A DNA stretch of 64,000 nucleotides, taken from Agrocybe praecox (taxonomy: Eukaryota; Basidiomycota; Agaricomycetes; Agaricales; Agrocybaceae). The stretch spans positions 1,541,001-1,605,000 of the forward strand of contig OZ024843.1 in NCBI GenBank assembly GCA_964017145.1, read 5' to 3'. Below the pieces are notes generated by a model. That model was not told the origin of the DNA. It did not search any database and saw only the letters and a list, made by a program, of their open reading frames with translations. A program made the position numbers and the translations under genes. Every line of letters begins with the position of its first letter. The first letter of the stretch is position 1. Shown here in pieces: positions 35,078 to 54,239 of the stretch.

Positions 35078-35651
35078 CTGAAAGGTAAGAAGAATGCCGA
35101 TCCATTCTGTGCGACGGCGAGCTACCGCCAATTTTATCACTTGAGCTTGTCCATGCCAGACACTTAAATGGCGCCCAAATCTGATAATTTCGGAAAGAGC
35201 AGAGTGCAAGTGCAGGTGGTATGCCGTCGAGAAAACCGAGCAGTTGCCAATAATCACTGAGTGACGTTTTGCAATCAGTGGCAGATATCGACAAGCGCTG
35301 GTTGTAAATGTCACTGAAACGTTCGGGACGCCTGCAGATTCAAATATTACACCGTCGTACTAGATATAAGGGATATGTCAATGGGCGTTGAATGGGCGGT
35401 GACAATTGTCAGTGAGCGAAGTTCAAGTTGTCGCAAGGACGACTCGACGACTCGGCACACCTTGATTTGATGACGTCAGCAATGCAGGTAGGATGATAAC
35501 GCAGGGGATCTGACCTGACCCACTAGCCTGACCGGTTGAACTTCCACTGGTTGACTCGAAGATAAGTCACATTCAGCTCTCGCCACAGGCAAAAATCTCT
35601 GTTGCTCATGCGCGTGCATTCGTCATACGACACAGCGAGCAAGGACCGCAA
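35078..35651. other. Divergent region between the CFEM gene and the fungal-family relic
   Basis: About 570 bases upstream of both genes. Near 35448-35470 there are repeated gacgactcg words, and tgacgtca lies at 35471-35478 (CRE/ATF-like palindrome). No gene seen. Confidence 0.45.
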
Positions 35652-37434
35652 TGAAAGCGGCATTCGATCATTATTCAAGCCAGGTAGGTTTTGGTCTGAG
35701 GGTACAAGCTCGACTTTGATAATCTATATCTCTAAGAACCCAAGGCACCTCCTTTGACAAAAATTCAACATATACCTGGGTTTCCAAACCTACTCAACGC
35801 ACGTCCGTCCTACTATGCTCCCCAACATGCATATGCTCGTGGTCTAATTTCGGCGGGAAATGGTTACCCTGTAAATCCTGGTACAGTCTACTTATAAAGG
35901 ATATCACCGGGGAACCGATGACCGGGGGACATGTATTGGCGATGTTGGCTTCCTAGATCAGCTCTGCACCTTCAATTTCATCTTCAACCTATTTTTACTT
36001 GCTGACCATCCGCTGAATATAATTGAACGTTCCGAAAAATTATGTTCCTCTTGAACCTCTTGAACCCCATGAAATACGCAAGGTCCCTTCTTACTTTCCA
36101 CCAGGCTCAGTCATTACTAGCAAAGGAGTTCAGTTGACGCGGCATTCAGAGACACCACTGTAAGTACTTAGTCTGTCTGTCTGCTCTCCCTATGGTTTTG
36201 ATGCATTCTTTAAAGGCATATTTCGTTCCAGTCGTCCGATTCTGAATCCGCCTACTTAATTTTGCCAGATGGTGCGACGCGCGAAGATGCCGTACTCATC
36301 GAATAGAAGAATATGTCAAAAAACACTATCAGGATATTTTCGAGTTTTTTGACTACAAACAACCAAAGTCCCCCATGCTAACAAACGGCTGCATATACAT
36401 CGTCACCGGGCACGATAAAAGTAACAAATATTCTCTAGACGCGTATCCTAACAACATGCGAACGGGTGGTATGACGCCTTCGGATCGAAAGACTAATCTT
36501 TCGTTCGAATACAAGAATGGTTGTTTTTACCCTAAACGCCGTTTCGAAATTCACGGGATTTCTTCGAACTTTGGAAAGTTCGACCGTTGTCTTTTTATCA
36601 GAGGAATCAAATTCTCTGTTGGGCAATCTCATCTTCTTGGGCATTACGATCAGCTACCTGAAATGATGCACCCCTACACGATGCTCCCATCTCCACCTAT
36701 CCACCTCAATCAGTCGGACATCGATCTTTCTGTCTCGTTCGCGGACTGACAGTTCCACAAGCAGCAATCGATCTTCTCCCATCGCTAAACCGATGGGGGA
36801 CGACCGTAGGCTTGTGAACATGGTGAGAACGTTTATATGTTCTGCACTCGAATTTGAACTTATTGGCTCATTGTTAGTCTGCCTTTCACCCCTTGGATCT
36901 CGTTTCGCAAATTATGCTCAATCAAGTGGGTTTCAAATGACGCTGGTTCTTTTGTCTGTGTTGACTCCCAGTAGTGTCCTGATTCACGCATGGCCATAGT
37001 AGACGATTATGTTCTGTCAATATTCTCGGAAGACGGAAACTTTGGCAAAGTCGGGTATAAAGCGTCGAAGAATGGCCTTACCTTCCAGTGTTCCCTGGGA
37101 GGTTTTGTCACTGACTTTGCTGAAATGTTAGAAACGATCTTTGACCTGTACGAGATAGTCAACACAGACAGTGAGTCAATTTCTTTTTCGATACTGTCTT
37201 GTCTATTGTTGATTTATTTTGTTAATTTATTAGGGGTTTTGACACTGACAAGGAATTCGAAAAGGGAATTCAGGAAAGTGAGTTGGATTTATTATTATTC
37301 ATGATTATTTCAACAACTTAAATGTTTGTTAAGGAGCGTTCGTGGCTACGCTCACTTCGACGTCTGATTATTGGCCGTGCACCCCAACATACTGACCGGG
37401 TTCGTGACCTTCTCCTCGATCTAATCCAGCAAGG
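35652..37434 (+). pseudogene. Relic of a fungal-specific family protein (GTCIGDVG / LPDGATR motifs), frameshifted
   Basis: Starts with a plausible ATG at 35652 and a good first intron (donor gtaggt, acceptor cccaag), giving KIQHIPGFPNLLNARPSYY. The family signature follows, RGTCIGDVGFLD then FNFIFNL, but in another frame. Then KNYVPLEPLEPHEIRKVP, YFPPGSVITSKGVQLTRHSE, LILPDGATREDAVLI, GCIYIVTGHDKSNKYSLDA, FDRCLFIRGIKF, and near the end HPLDLVSQIMLNQ and MAIVDDYVLSIFSEDG. Reading these in order requires frame changes near 35880 (after YPVNPG), near 36030 (after DHPLNI) and near 36300 (TAG right after AVLIE), with no intron of workable length at those points. A fragment RSWLRSLRRLIIGRAP at 37330-37430 may be its tail. 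The family is common in mushroom genomes. Its function is unknown. Confidence 0.6.
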
Positions 37435-38150
37435 TGAATTTGAATTTGCGGGATATTGATTTAAACGACTGGATAGCATTAAGAAGTGCATGGTTACTGT
37501 CTCGGAATTACCCTATGCACCAACTGGGTTGAACGATTTATCTGTAGCTCAGTGACCCGGGATCCCTGTTTCTTTATCTAATCAAAGTATTTTTTGTCGA
37601 CCTCTTGCAAATATATATTTATTAAAGCGTGTTTAGAACAGTATCATTTCGTGCGGCATACCTAGTTATCTTACTCTTCTCGGTCATTGCAGTCTCTTGC
37701 CAACAAACCAACCACCGACGGTCCATAAACTTAACTTCATGTATGTGGCATGTGTCAGTGCGGCGGTCTGTCTAGGCGTGTTTTGATTGATAATGAAGTT
37801 TCCACGAAATTCCAATGTTCCTCTACACATGTGATCCAGCAGTGGGAGTATATTTCGCTGATGGGCATGATCTTGCAGTATTACGCTCATCTCAAATTCT
37901 AAGCTGTACTATTTCGTGCTAATTAATCACATAAAGTTGAAATGGCCACGCCCCCAGGTGAGTCCAGATCTTTCATCAGAGCAAGCATTATTTCGTTAAC
38001 TGTTAAACGGCGTAGCAAAGAATCCGGGAGTGGTTCTCCGATACGATGTGCGAGATTGATCAATCAAACAAGTTTGCTTCAATGAGAAGACCTGGTCTGA
38101 CATACAGGTGGATGAACCTCGACCTTGACCTCTGCCTCCCATTCCTTCAG
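37435..38150. other. Between the relic and the intact family copy; may hold missing 5' exons
   Basis: An ATG at 37942 (MATPP) followed by a good donor (gtgagt), an acceptor at about 38013 and an exon reading KNPGVVLRYD could be the first exons of the next gene. I could not join them in frame to the exon at 38151. Confidence 0.4.
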
Positions 38151-39402
38151 ATCCTCCCGGATATGAAGAATTTTCTGAAACTCAGGAAGAGCCTGCGCAA
38201 ATCGGGGAAGAGCCTTTACAATCGTGGGCACGGAAGTCAAGGGTAAGGGGTTATCTCATCGCATTCTGAGAATAACTTCAGTTCAATCTCTGTTATATAG
38301 GGCAGTATCTTGATTCCTTCGATCTCGAGGTGTGTAAGCATGGTACCACGTCGTACTTGACGACATATTTGACGATCGTATCTAACTTCATTGCGCGAAC
38401 AAAGGTTTTGAAGACTTTTGAATCCTGAAAATAATGGGAGAACTCTGGTCAAGTACATGAGTGCCGTATTTGATCGAGAACTACGAGTGGTTCAACGCGT
38501 AGGAGGCACTATGGTAAATTTGTTGGATCCGAAGCTTGTCACACCGATAGATAAGGAAGATTACATTCGAGGCTCGATAATGCTCGGTGACGTTGGTGTT
38601 ATCATTGATGATGGTACCTTTCAGCCACTATTTAACATCTTGCGCGACCGTCCTGAAAACGATCACGGGCGATCTTACCCGCCTTTATTTCACAAATATC
38701 CACAACCCTCAGACTTTATAGCAAGTTGTCATGGGAAGCAGTGTCAGAAAGGTGCAGTATTTAATGACGGGAAATTGATATCTGTGCAAGAAGACGCCGG
38801 GTTAGTACTAGTCTTAGCTTCATGACCACCGTTCCCCGAATAAACCCTTATTTTACAGGCGATTTTCCATTACGCTAAATCCCAATATAAAAAAACATTC
38901 ATCCGCATCAATCGTCATTCTCCCAGAAGGTTTCTCGTTGCAACATATAGGCTTCGACAATCGCAGATCACCTCATTTTTGGAATTATTTGAAACAGCAG
39001 GTCCCACATTGGCTTTCACACCATGCCACCGATAGTAATATATCGAACAAGCCCCTAGCCATGGTTACTGCTACATATACTGCTCCTCAATATGGCATTT
39101 TAACGCTGTCCTTGAAAACACCCGATAAACTGAAATCTTCATTCCCAATGACGTTTGAATATTCACAAGATTCATGGCGAGGAACTAAGTATCGCTGGAA
39201 GGAAAATGGTAATCGGACTGTCCTTCCAACTATTCCTGATGAAGGTGATGACTCCGGACATTTTTGCGTCTCTGTTGGACTTCAATTCATCGAAGACCCA
39301 AACAACCCCAGCATCAAACAAAGTACCGAGTCGCCTCCAGGCTTTTTGGGCAGTATTCTGACCTTAGCGAGTAAAAAGTCTTCTTCTTCGGGACGAAAGT
39401 AA
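38151..39402 (+). CDS. Fungal-specific family protein, intact copy, 5' exons unresolved
   Basis: Paralogue of the relic just upstream. The first clear exon reads PPGYEEFSETQEEPAQIG and ends in RKSR. Introns 38243-38300 and 38330-38412 join it to GSILIPSISRLLNPENNGR. It continues LVKYMSAVFDRELRVVQR, then the family signature SIMLGDVGVIIDDGTFQPL (matching IGDVG in the relic), the CHGKQCQKGAVF block, an intron at about 38792-38858, and SASIVILPEGFSLQHIGF (matching LPDGATR). The C-terminal half (MVTATYTAPQYGILTLSL, then DDSGHFCVSVGLQF) also fits the family layout. It ends in KKSSSSGRK at TAA 39400-39402. The frame is clean over all visible exons, so this copy is probably functional. No catalytic motif is known. 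Confidence 0.65.
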
Positions 39403-39977
39403 GGAAGGTGTTAGACACTCACGCCAAAGCCTCTATCACAATAGAATTTAACTATGTCTGCGTATGCTTCGATAGCTCAATAAATGACTGTAGTTTATGT
39501 TTATTCTCGTGGGGTTACATGCGACTACTTGACGCCCAAGTTTTCCAAGCTCTCATAAACGCTTGACTAAGTAACACCGTAGATTACCGAGAATTGAATC
39601 TGAGGAGTAACAAGATGTATATATAATGAACTGAGGATCCCTGTGCGTGCCTGGGTGAGCTCAGTGTATATTATCCTTGGATTCGGAATGCTTCATAATT
39701 AGGGATCGAGACATACTACATAGAGAGTAATAACGAAAAGGGGCAGTGTATAGCATAACATGACAACGTAGGGGGATATATAGAGTAGTGCTAAGTACGG
39801 CAGAGAGGATTTAGAAGGGAGTCGAAATACACACAATCATGGAGTGAAAACGAAACAACAGTCTCAAAGCACAAGACATCAACATGAAAGAGTACGAAAA
39901 CGAAAACGTAAAAGAAATGACGAAAACTATACAAACTGCTAAGAAAGAAAATAATGGAAAATGGGACGAAAGTAGGT
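39403..39977. other. Convergent intergenic region
   Basis: About 575 bases between the stop of the fungal-family gene and the stop of the KDM5 gene. A/T- and A/G-rich with no ORF of interest; expected to hold two 3' UTRs. Confidence 0.5.
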
Positions 39978-46132
<6,155 letters not shown>

Positions 46133-47369
46133 ATTTATGTGAGCAGGGCTGAATTTTGGGAGGCTCTAACCTCGCCTTCCAGGCTTTCTGAGAGTAATGG
46201 TGTAGGAGAGTAAGCGTCGGAGTTCGAAATGTGCCTAGGTAATGTTAGGTAGCGGCGGTTCTGCGTGAGAAACTACTAGGAATGGAAATCCTGTGGCACA
46301 ATTGTCTAGATCTGGGTAGCCATCAACACTTACGACTTATCCACAATTCATACTCCCTTCTGTTCTTGCAAGGAAAAAATAACCTTTCAACTAGATCTTT
46401 AATACTAACTCATTAAAAGAGTTGCTCAATTTTTCCTTGCATTCTATGCTGCTCATCTTGAAACAGAAGAAGCCATCATTTAGACCTTGATTACTACTGC
46501 TGCTGCAGTATCCCCATAAATACTGCCATCGTGCCGCTGTGATTAAATCTGTGGGATCGTTGCAGCCTTTCTGGTCTACAAAATATAGTACGTGCACCAG
46601 CTGGTCCACAACTTATATCACGTTGATCGAGTCAGACGAAGTCTTTCGCTTTCCAGTACTTGCGCTCAGGGATCTCTTAGTAACAGTTTACGGCTCCGAC
46701 TTTCTAAATATTGACTCCGAATATCAGTACTGCACTTCCATGGACCTCGTGCTCAGGTCAGGGTATTCAAGTATCTTTGGAACCTTCAGCATCTTCAGCT
46801 TGTTAATCTTGCTCACCCGTCGTTGGGCAGTGTGCATTCCATGGCAAGTGTACGTAACGCAACCGGGTTGCAATTCATGTTCTATTAATATCCAATCTTG
46901 GGACATGTTTGGAAAAGCTTCTTAAAAAATCAGAGATGCTTAAGGATTGATGTCTTGTATTGCAATACATAGTATAGACTTATACAGCTAAGAAAACCTT
47001 GAGCGTCTGGATACTTTTCAAGTGAATCCTGGTCGACTCTAAATACGGGTGCGATCAACCAACGAAAGGGGATGCGGATGATTTTGCCTGTTTAACCTAA
47101 TAATACATCTCGGCAAGCGGTTGATCTTCAGACCCGGGATCGGGCAAATACAAGAAAATACATTCGAAGTTCAAACATATACATTGTAATAATACATGCA
47201 TAGCAAACTTATGTATAAACCTGTAAGAACATGAGCCAGCGAAATTTCTTTTACAATGAATATTTAAGGAAGCGAGTTAAAAAATCATAAATAACGTTTT
47301 TATACGTACTAACAACTTGGGAATTTCGTGGGGTGATTCGTGAACAGCGAGTACGGCGATCAAACGGGA
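46133..47369. other. Intergenic: KDM5 promoter and metacaspase 3' region
   Basis: About 1.2 kb between two minus-strand genes. A 128-codon ORF on the plus strand (46539-46925) has no domain, a poor start context and unremarkable composition. The part from 46950 to 47340 is A/T-rich. Nothing else seen. Confidence 0.5.
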
Positions 47370-50276
47370 TTAACAAATAAACATGATGTTTGTGTCCTGT
47401 AAGGAAAAATCGGAAAAATCAGTCAATCATTTACACCACAATAGCACATGGTTTACCATCGGATGAGAACTAGACAACTGGAAATGAGACGAAGTGTTAG
47501 ATGTAGAAACATTTAGAGCATAGAAAGATCGTACCTGGGGTTTCTGACTGTACTTGGCTTTCAAAATTTCACGAATGCTAACAAGTAGCTGTTGATAACT
47601 TTGTTCCTTGTTAGATTCTTTTGTGATTCTGATGAGCTTCGAATCCTCTGAGAAACAGAATATATCCCCTTACTAATCGCACTAATGAAAGCCTATATCT
47701 TTTATGAGCATCGTGCGACCCATACACTGAATGCGATAGAAAGGGACTAACAAAACTCATGGCTCCGGTGGCATTTCCCGCCTCTTGGGTATCAGCACTG
47801 GTTTGGGAGTCTTTGCAACCACTCCAAGAAATCTAGTCATAACTGTTGGTAAAAGATCACTTCAAAGAATGATCACACATACCACATCAGCTGGACTGGT
47901 CCTAGTCGCCTTCGCGATCTTTTCTGCTTTCTGTGTGTTTCCTGTTGCGGTTTTAACTAAGCCCATTGCTGACTTGAAAACACCGCCCATATCTCCACGC
48001 GCATAGGAGCTGACCGCAGAGAGAAGACCTTGACCGGCTTCAGCAGCAAGGTTTGGTTCTTTTACTTTTCCTTCGGTCGAGTACTTGGCAGGTTATAAGT
48101 TCCAAGGAGGTACACATTTTGGAATGAGTAAAACGTACAATATATGGCAGATCTGGGGAATTTTGAATCAAATTTCACTCATTTTTATCCGGATACGTCC
48201 AAATAAATTTAAGCTCACCTAAGGCTGATCCAGAGTGACAAGACTAAAATGTAATTGCGTGGTGAGCTGATGTATTCACACAACATGCCACACTAAACTT
48301 ACATCAAAAATAGCAGTCAAACGACACCCAGCAGGCAATGGTTTAACCATGATCTGATGCATAAGCTTGTGTTGATGTTAGTTTAAGTTTAAATAACATC
48401 TGAGGAATAAATTTGGGAATGCGCACATCATCGACGATGTGGCCTTTAGCCTCATAGTCCATCTGCTTAGAACGTTAGATATGTTTTACTTATTTGCCCA
48501 TTCACATTGTTGCTTACGGGGTAGATTACTTCACAAATGCAAAAATGAAAAATGAAAAGAAAAAAGAGTCAATTTCCATAACACAGATGCAATGTCAGAT
48601 ATTGCCTACCTTCATCAAAACCATCACCTTCGTCTCCATCTGTATCCTTGGTCTGGCCACCGTGACCCGAGTCTAAACGTAAAGGATCGTAAGACGTCAA
48701 CTTTGCTATCTATCAATAGAACATACAATGGAAGAACAATGAATCATTTGGTTGAGCACCACGAACAAGCCATTGCATGGCTTGTATCTGTACATGCGTC
48801 AAGTAAGTCATCAATATTTAGACGGCGTCATATGTTGTAAACGTACGATGTTCTCCCTGGTTGGCATCATACGGGGGTTGGTAGAGTCGTCCGTAAGAAT
48901 AACCATGTCATCTTTCTTATACCCATAATTGGCTGCACACGAAACATACATGAGATGAGAATTGATCTTCGAGAGAAAAGCGAGTGACTCGGATATGCTT
49001 ACACATTAAGAACCCCTGGATGTTCTTTACATCGTTGATGCAACCCCTTAATTCGCCACTCTGACCAAAGTAGTTTACGCCAATCTGCAAAAAAAAGATT
49101 AGCCTTGGCATTTTTTCTCAAAAAAAAATTGCTCTAAACATACACATAGTGCCTTCTTCTTTCCACTGCACTGAGAATACTGGAAGAAAGGTTGCGCTTC
49201 TCTGTGATTGGCGCCTTCGAAACGAGGTCCATAGTTCTGGACCTGTGTAGGGGGTCGTGGAGGAGGGCCAGCTTTAATTGAAACACAATTAAATTATGAA
49301 GAGCCAAGTGAGAAAGGATGAGAGTTAACATACGTGGTGGGCGGTATGCATTTCCTCCCCTGAAAATGGCGTCAACATTTGTCTGTACTAATCAACTCTA
49401 AAACATACCCTTGCTGTTGTCCAGGATATCCACCAGTATTTGCCTGCTGACCTGGATAGCCAGAATTGTGTGCCTGTTGTCCTGGGTAACCTCCGTGTTG
49501 CTGAGGTGGGTGTTGCTGATGATATTGTTGGCCTGGGAATCCTCGTTGACCTGGAGGGGGTCCTGGAGGAGATGAATACCTGGAACGAAACAATAAATTC
49601 AATTTTAGGTCATGTTAATAAGAGACCAAGTACAGACGAGGACGGAGGACCCGAAGGCGCTAGGAATCTAAGATGGTATATCTCAATGCGATAAATACAG
49701 GACTAGATACATTGAACATACCCTGATGGAGGCGCGTATCTGAGATGAACATTAGAAATAGCCTTGTTTTAATGATAGGATAACGTACCCAGAGTGTGGA
49801 GGTGGCGGTCCTGGAGGTGGCCCATATCTATTCCCTTCATGATTAACATGTGTTCTCCCTCGTTCCTGCTTTCAGCTTACCCAGAAGGTGGTGCACCATA
49901 GCTGAAAGATAATGGCCATCAGTTCCACAGCAAAAGGTCAACGAATTTCATTTGCGTACCCTGATGGTGGTCCAGGAGGTGGAGCATAGGAAGGAGCATA
50001 GCCGGGACTGTACCCAGAGTGAGGCTGAGGACTTGGAATTTGAGGGTTTACTTGAGGATTAGGGATTCCGTATCCATCTCTGGTAAAAGGAATTGTATTG
50101 GCTGCTTATAGAAAGCAAAAGTTAGAACATTGCTCACGAGCTGGGAAAACTTGGGAAGCTATTAACAAATGAAGGTCATCGTTATTAATGAAGATCAAGA
50201 GATGCGGAAAGCAACAAACGTACGAAGGTGCTGCACCTGGGAAGCTAGGTGGATGATTATCATCGTTGTTCCACAT
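47370..50276 (-). CDS. Type I metacaspase with repeat-built Pro/Gly/Tyr prodomain
   Basis: Clan CD cysteine peptidase that cleaves after Arg/Lys and acts in fungal stress response and protein quality control. The start at 50276 (MWNNDDNHPPSFPGAAPS) opens a P/G/Y/Q-rich prodomain with YAPPSG-type units and GYPGQQ repeats (49400-49560). Many units sit in their own micro-exons. The p20 domain follows: IGVNYFGQSGELRGCINDV, YGYKKDDMVILTDD, the catalytic His in FFHYSGHGGQTKD, and the catalytic Cys in AIFDSCHSGSALDLPY. The p10-like part has ISWSGCKDSQTSAD and a helical end (LLVSIREILKAKYSQKPQ). The last exon ends DTNIMFIC at TAA 47370-47372. There are a dozen or more introns. Both catalytic residues are present. 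Confidence 0.92.
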
Positions 50277-50580
50277 TGCGCGGTTACAGAAATTTGTTCG
50301 AAATCAAGTCAAGCTATAAGGGATGAGGAGAAAGGAAGATCACCGCGCAAGCTTATTATCAGAAGTCTATATAGGGAACCGGCGGATGCCACAGCCACAC
50401 AACGCCCATAGCACAGCGCTCCCTAAGTTAAAAGACGCAGTCAACCACATGAGCCAACCTATGCTTGACAGAGACATGAGAATTTAGGTGTCAGTGTCTC
50501 TAAGACGCCAGGAAAGGATTGTAAGCTAGAATTATGATTATATAGATTTAGGTAGTTTTTGCAAGCGAGCTGTAATCTAA
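50277..50580. other. Intergenic: metacaspase promoter and BST1 3' end
   Basis: About 300 bases between two minus-strand genes. No core promoter element or ORF stands out. Confidence 0.5.
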
Positions 50581-53500
50581 CTACATATTCCATGGTGATC
50601 CTCCCAAGTACCTACGCCCGATCTTAAGCAGAACAAAAACCCAAGCTACGACTCTGGCCATGTCAAGAGTGAGGTAAGGTTTCCGCGATCCGAAAATGAA
50701 GGCCGTTCCGGCTATAATGGCAAAAAGCCATCGGAAGGATATTCGATTCTCTAGCCTGAGATCACAGTTGTGTCAATCCCTGTAGATCATACGAGACAGG
50801 ATATAACTTACCTCGTCTTTTCAAAGAGTTTTCCAGGCGTCCACGACGCAAAGTCCGTCATGATAAGGAATGGAAGAGCAGCCAGGAAATTGTGGTCACC
50901 ATCAAACGGAGTAGTATACCCAGCGGTGAGTAGAGTCCGTACCCACACCGCTAGGACCGGAGCGGTAAGCGGTAAAAGCCAAGTCATAAGTAGTAGTAAA
51001 TGCATATTTAGATTGAGATTATCCTTCTTGACATCTAATACGTCGGAGATCTTACGCCCAGAAGGACTCACTAGGTCGTCGCTAGAAGTTGCTCTAACCT
51101 CTCTCCACCCTGAACGTTCAACCAGAGGTACGGCTTCTGTCCTCTGTCGATCGTGAATGGATTTCAGCTGTTGTAGCGACGAAGCACAAGTGTGGAGGTG
51201 AAGTAGCCAACAGCCAACGTAGGCAATTTGCCAAGGTACAAAGACAAAAATTACGGCGCAGACAATAATCAAAGAGAAGATCGTTGTCCTATGGGCACCG
51301 ACTTTTTCGCCTCGACTGTTAGAGAAGGTGTCAACTTATGACATCATTTTTCTAAGCAGAGAACTAACCTTGCCCCTGCAAAAGCGCTCGCTTTACCGAG
51401 TAGAAACAGTAGAAGTGACAGAATCCACCAAGTTAAGCAGACAAAGCCAGTGCAAATAACTAAAATTAAGGGAGCTATCGGCGCCAGAATGATAGTGCCA
51501 TTGTTCCCAAGATATTGCGATGCGGGGAGGGGTATAAAAGATACAACAAAGAAGGCCGGGAGCAAGTACCGTAGTGAGCTGCCATAGCGTCCCAAAGATT
51601 CTTCAACACTGGACATGACGCCTAGGCATATTTGTAAATTAATACCGATCATCCAAAGTAAACTGAAAAACAATGGCGCCTACCTCCTTCGTCTTGTCGT
51701 GACCAGGATTGAAAAATGACGAGAGCGACAATACCGGCGCTCCAGCTTACGAGCGTAGTCAAATAGCGGGATGCCCAACGTGCCAGAGTGGCAGACCAAT
51801 CAATGGCAATTTCCAGCCTTGAAATTTCTTTTCGGCATTCCGGTTCACCAGATGAAAACATCGTAAAATTAACAGACGAGGGGAAGTGGTGCGATTGAGC
51901 TATAAAGGGTGCGCCAAGGTGGGTATGAAGCAGATTACGACCATGATCCCTTTCGGAGACGGCGAAATAGTGTGTCTCCGTCGGATGTGATGTGTGCATG
52001 AGCAAAGGAGGCAAGAGGGAATCTGTTTCAATTTCATCGATGAGAACTGATAACAGAGATAGGGAAAATTGCTCACCTGAACAAGAAGATAACAAAGACC
52101 GAGGGTGGGTAAGGCGATACACAACCAACGCATTTGATAGCAAATTCGGAAAGGTAAACGAAGCACTCAATCCGTCATGGCCAGGAACGGGAATCGATAG
52201 AGGGCCCGCGAGTAAAGCTGTCATGAGATAAGTAAAGAATTATTAACCTTCGAAGACAAGAAAAAGACGCACACAATGTACTAGCCGGTACAAGAGTGGG
52301 TGAATCGGAACTTAACTGAGCGACAACCCATCCTCGTCCATCAGCGTTATCGATTCTAACTCCAACCCACTGCTGATCGTTGGCTTTGGGCACATAGCCT
52401 TCAAATAGCACAACACCTTCAGATTCGTCGGAGCCCTCACTCGGCACCGGAAAGCTCTTTCCAGGAATAGGATTAGGAATAAGTTTCAACCTTTCCGGTT
52501 GTAGCAACATGCATCGTATGGCCGATGGATGGGGCCCAACGCAATTGTAGATGGTCACCCGAAGAGCAATTGGGTTCTGGGGTGATACTGGAGTGATTTC
52601 ACCCTGGGAAACGAAAACGGTAACCTTCTGAGATTCCTCCATTCCTTTCTCGGAAACGGGCAAAAAATACGTTTTTGAAGTGCTGGGATTCTTCAACCAC
52701 AATTTCTCGTCCGGGGAAAGCTGAACCGTGTCTGAGGGGGAGATTTCGAAAGGTTGATCATGACCAGGCAACTTTGGAGGCAGCGAATGACCATCACGCA
52801 GCCATTTATCAAGTACAACCGCTCTTGAAGTCGGGTTCTTCTCGGCGTGGAGTTCCAGAGCCGCTCTGGCAACCCTCCAACGGACCTGATGGCACCAGAC
52901 CATTTCCCGATGCCCAACACCCGTCCATGCCCCTTCGAGAGCAGATGTAAAAACAGTCCGCCTGAAAATGCCTGCTGGTGTTTTCGGCAAGATACACGAC
53001 TCCGAAGGGATCATCATGTCGGTTGCACCACCGCAAATAGAAACAATGGGTGTAGGATTCATCTGTAGTGTTATCTGCAGCTTCGCGTATAAATCATCAA
53101 TGCGAGAATCAAAGCGTGCTGGGGGTAAGGTGTGAGGGGTCGACATAGTTATGATGGCTGAGATTTTGTCCGAAGGAAGCAATGCCGTTGCAACAATGCC
53201 GCCCATAGAATGACCCATTACGGTGATCATCGTATTCGCAGGATACATAGAAAGAATGTATTCGATTGCTGCTGCAGTATATGCAATCTGTGACTCCAAT
53301 GTGGTCCCATGGAAAGCCGACAAGTCTTCATTGAATTCAACTACAAGTCGCAATGTAAGCTAAGAATTACGGCAAAGAGAACGCATACATACGCACCAGC
53401 AAACAAATCCAGGGGTTTTGAAGAACGCGATTGAAATTCTGGGGATACGACTTGCGGAGACGAGAAGTATTGCCTAGCCGCGGATGATGCTATTGAACGG

Positions 53501-53834
53501 ACCTGGCGGGATGACCCAGCATTACCAGGGATGAAGAGGACAGGTTGACCTGTTGGCTGAAAATCTTCGCTTCTTCAGCAGAAAGACATAAAACGGAAGA
53601 ACGAACTTGTGATGAGTCCCAGCCAACTTCTCTATATAACCAAAGACTATATCTATGCGCCAAGGGTGTCCAGGTCGTATTAAAATCCGGTTGCAGCACG
53701 TAGGACGGAGACATCCATGACATTCGACATCCTTGAGGCGAGAGATTAGCAGCAATATCAGAAGTGGCACGATAGAAAAGAAAGGCTGCTAGCAGAGAGA
53801 AGAGACCAAGAAAGACAGGAAAGAATTTTGGCAT
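50581..53834 (-). CDS. BST1: GPI inositol-deacylase BST1/PGAP1
   Basis: ER membrane lipase that removes the inositol-linked acyl chain of GPI anchors, needed for ER exit of GPI proteins. The start at 53834 gives one N-terminal membrane segment ([18 protein letters not shown]). The lumenal hydrolase domain follows: [38 protein letters not shown], the nucleophile elbow [30 protein letters not shown], and a His in [16 protein letters not shown]. The C-terminal third has several hydrophobic segments ([53 protein letters not shown]). It ends at TAG 50581-50583. About seven introns. Other genes here make GPI-dependent products (the CFEM protein), but there is no evidence of linked regulation. Confidence 0.92.
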
Positions 53835-54239
53835 ATAGTCGTCAGGCAGAGAGCATTCACTGCACTCTCGGACGCGGCACCATCAGCCGATGTGTCAGCG
53901 CATTAACGATTCACTTCACTCAAAGAGAATTACGATTCATACGTCCGTGAAACTTTTAATAATGGCCTCAGTTCGTACTCAGAATCACACAAAGTCGTTT
54001 GCAAATTACTATATGCGTTGGATTTGAATGTAACAATGTAGATGACTGACGTAATGATAAAAAAAAATGAAAATCGAACAATCTCGGTAATGCGGATAAG
54101 GAAGTCGAGTTAAAATATGAGAGGAGGGCATGGAGAGGATGAGTGCAAGAGGGGTTACATGCCACATACAGCGCATGAGAGTGGCACAATAAGGACATCG
54201 ATAGAGACGAAGCCACAACAAGAATCCCAAGGAGAAAAT
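53835..54239. other. Intergenic: BST1 promoter and 14-3-3 3' UTR
   Basis: About 405 bases between two minus-strand genes, A/T-rich close to the 14-3-3 stop. No gene seen. Confidence 0.5.

Noticed and set aside
36375..36749. Stand-alone 124-residue ORF
   Set aside because: It is one exon-like fragment of the frameshifted fungal-family relic, not an independent gene.
46539..46925. 128-codon plus-strand ORF in the KDM5 promoter region
   Set aside because: No domain, no convincing start context and no splice signals.
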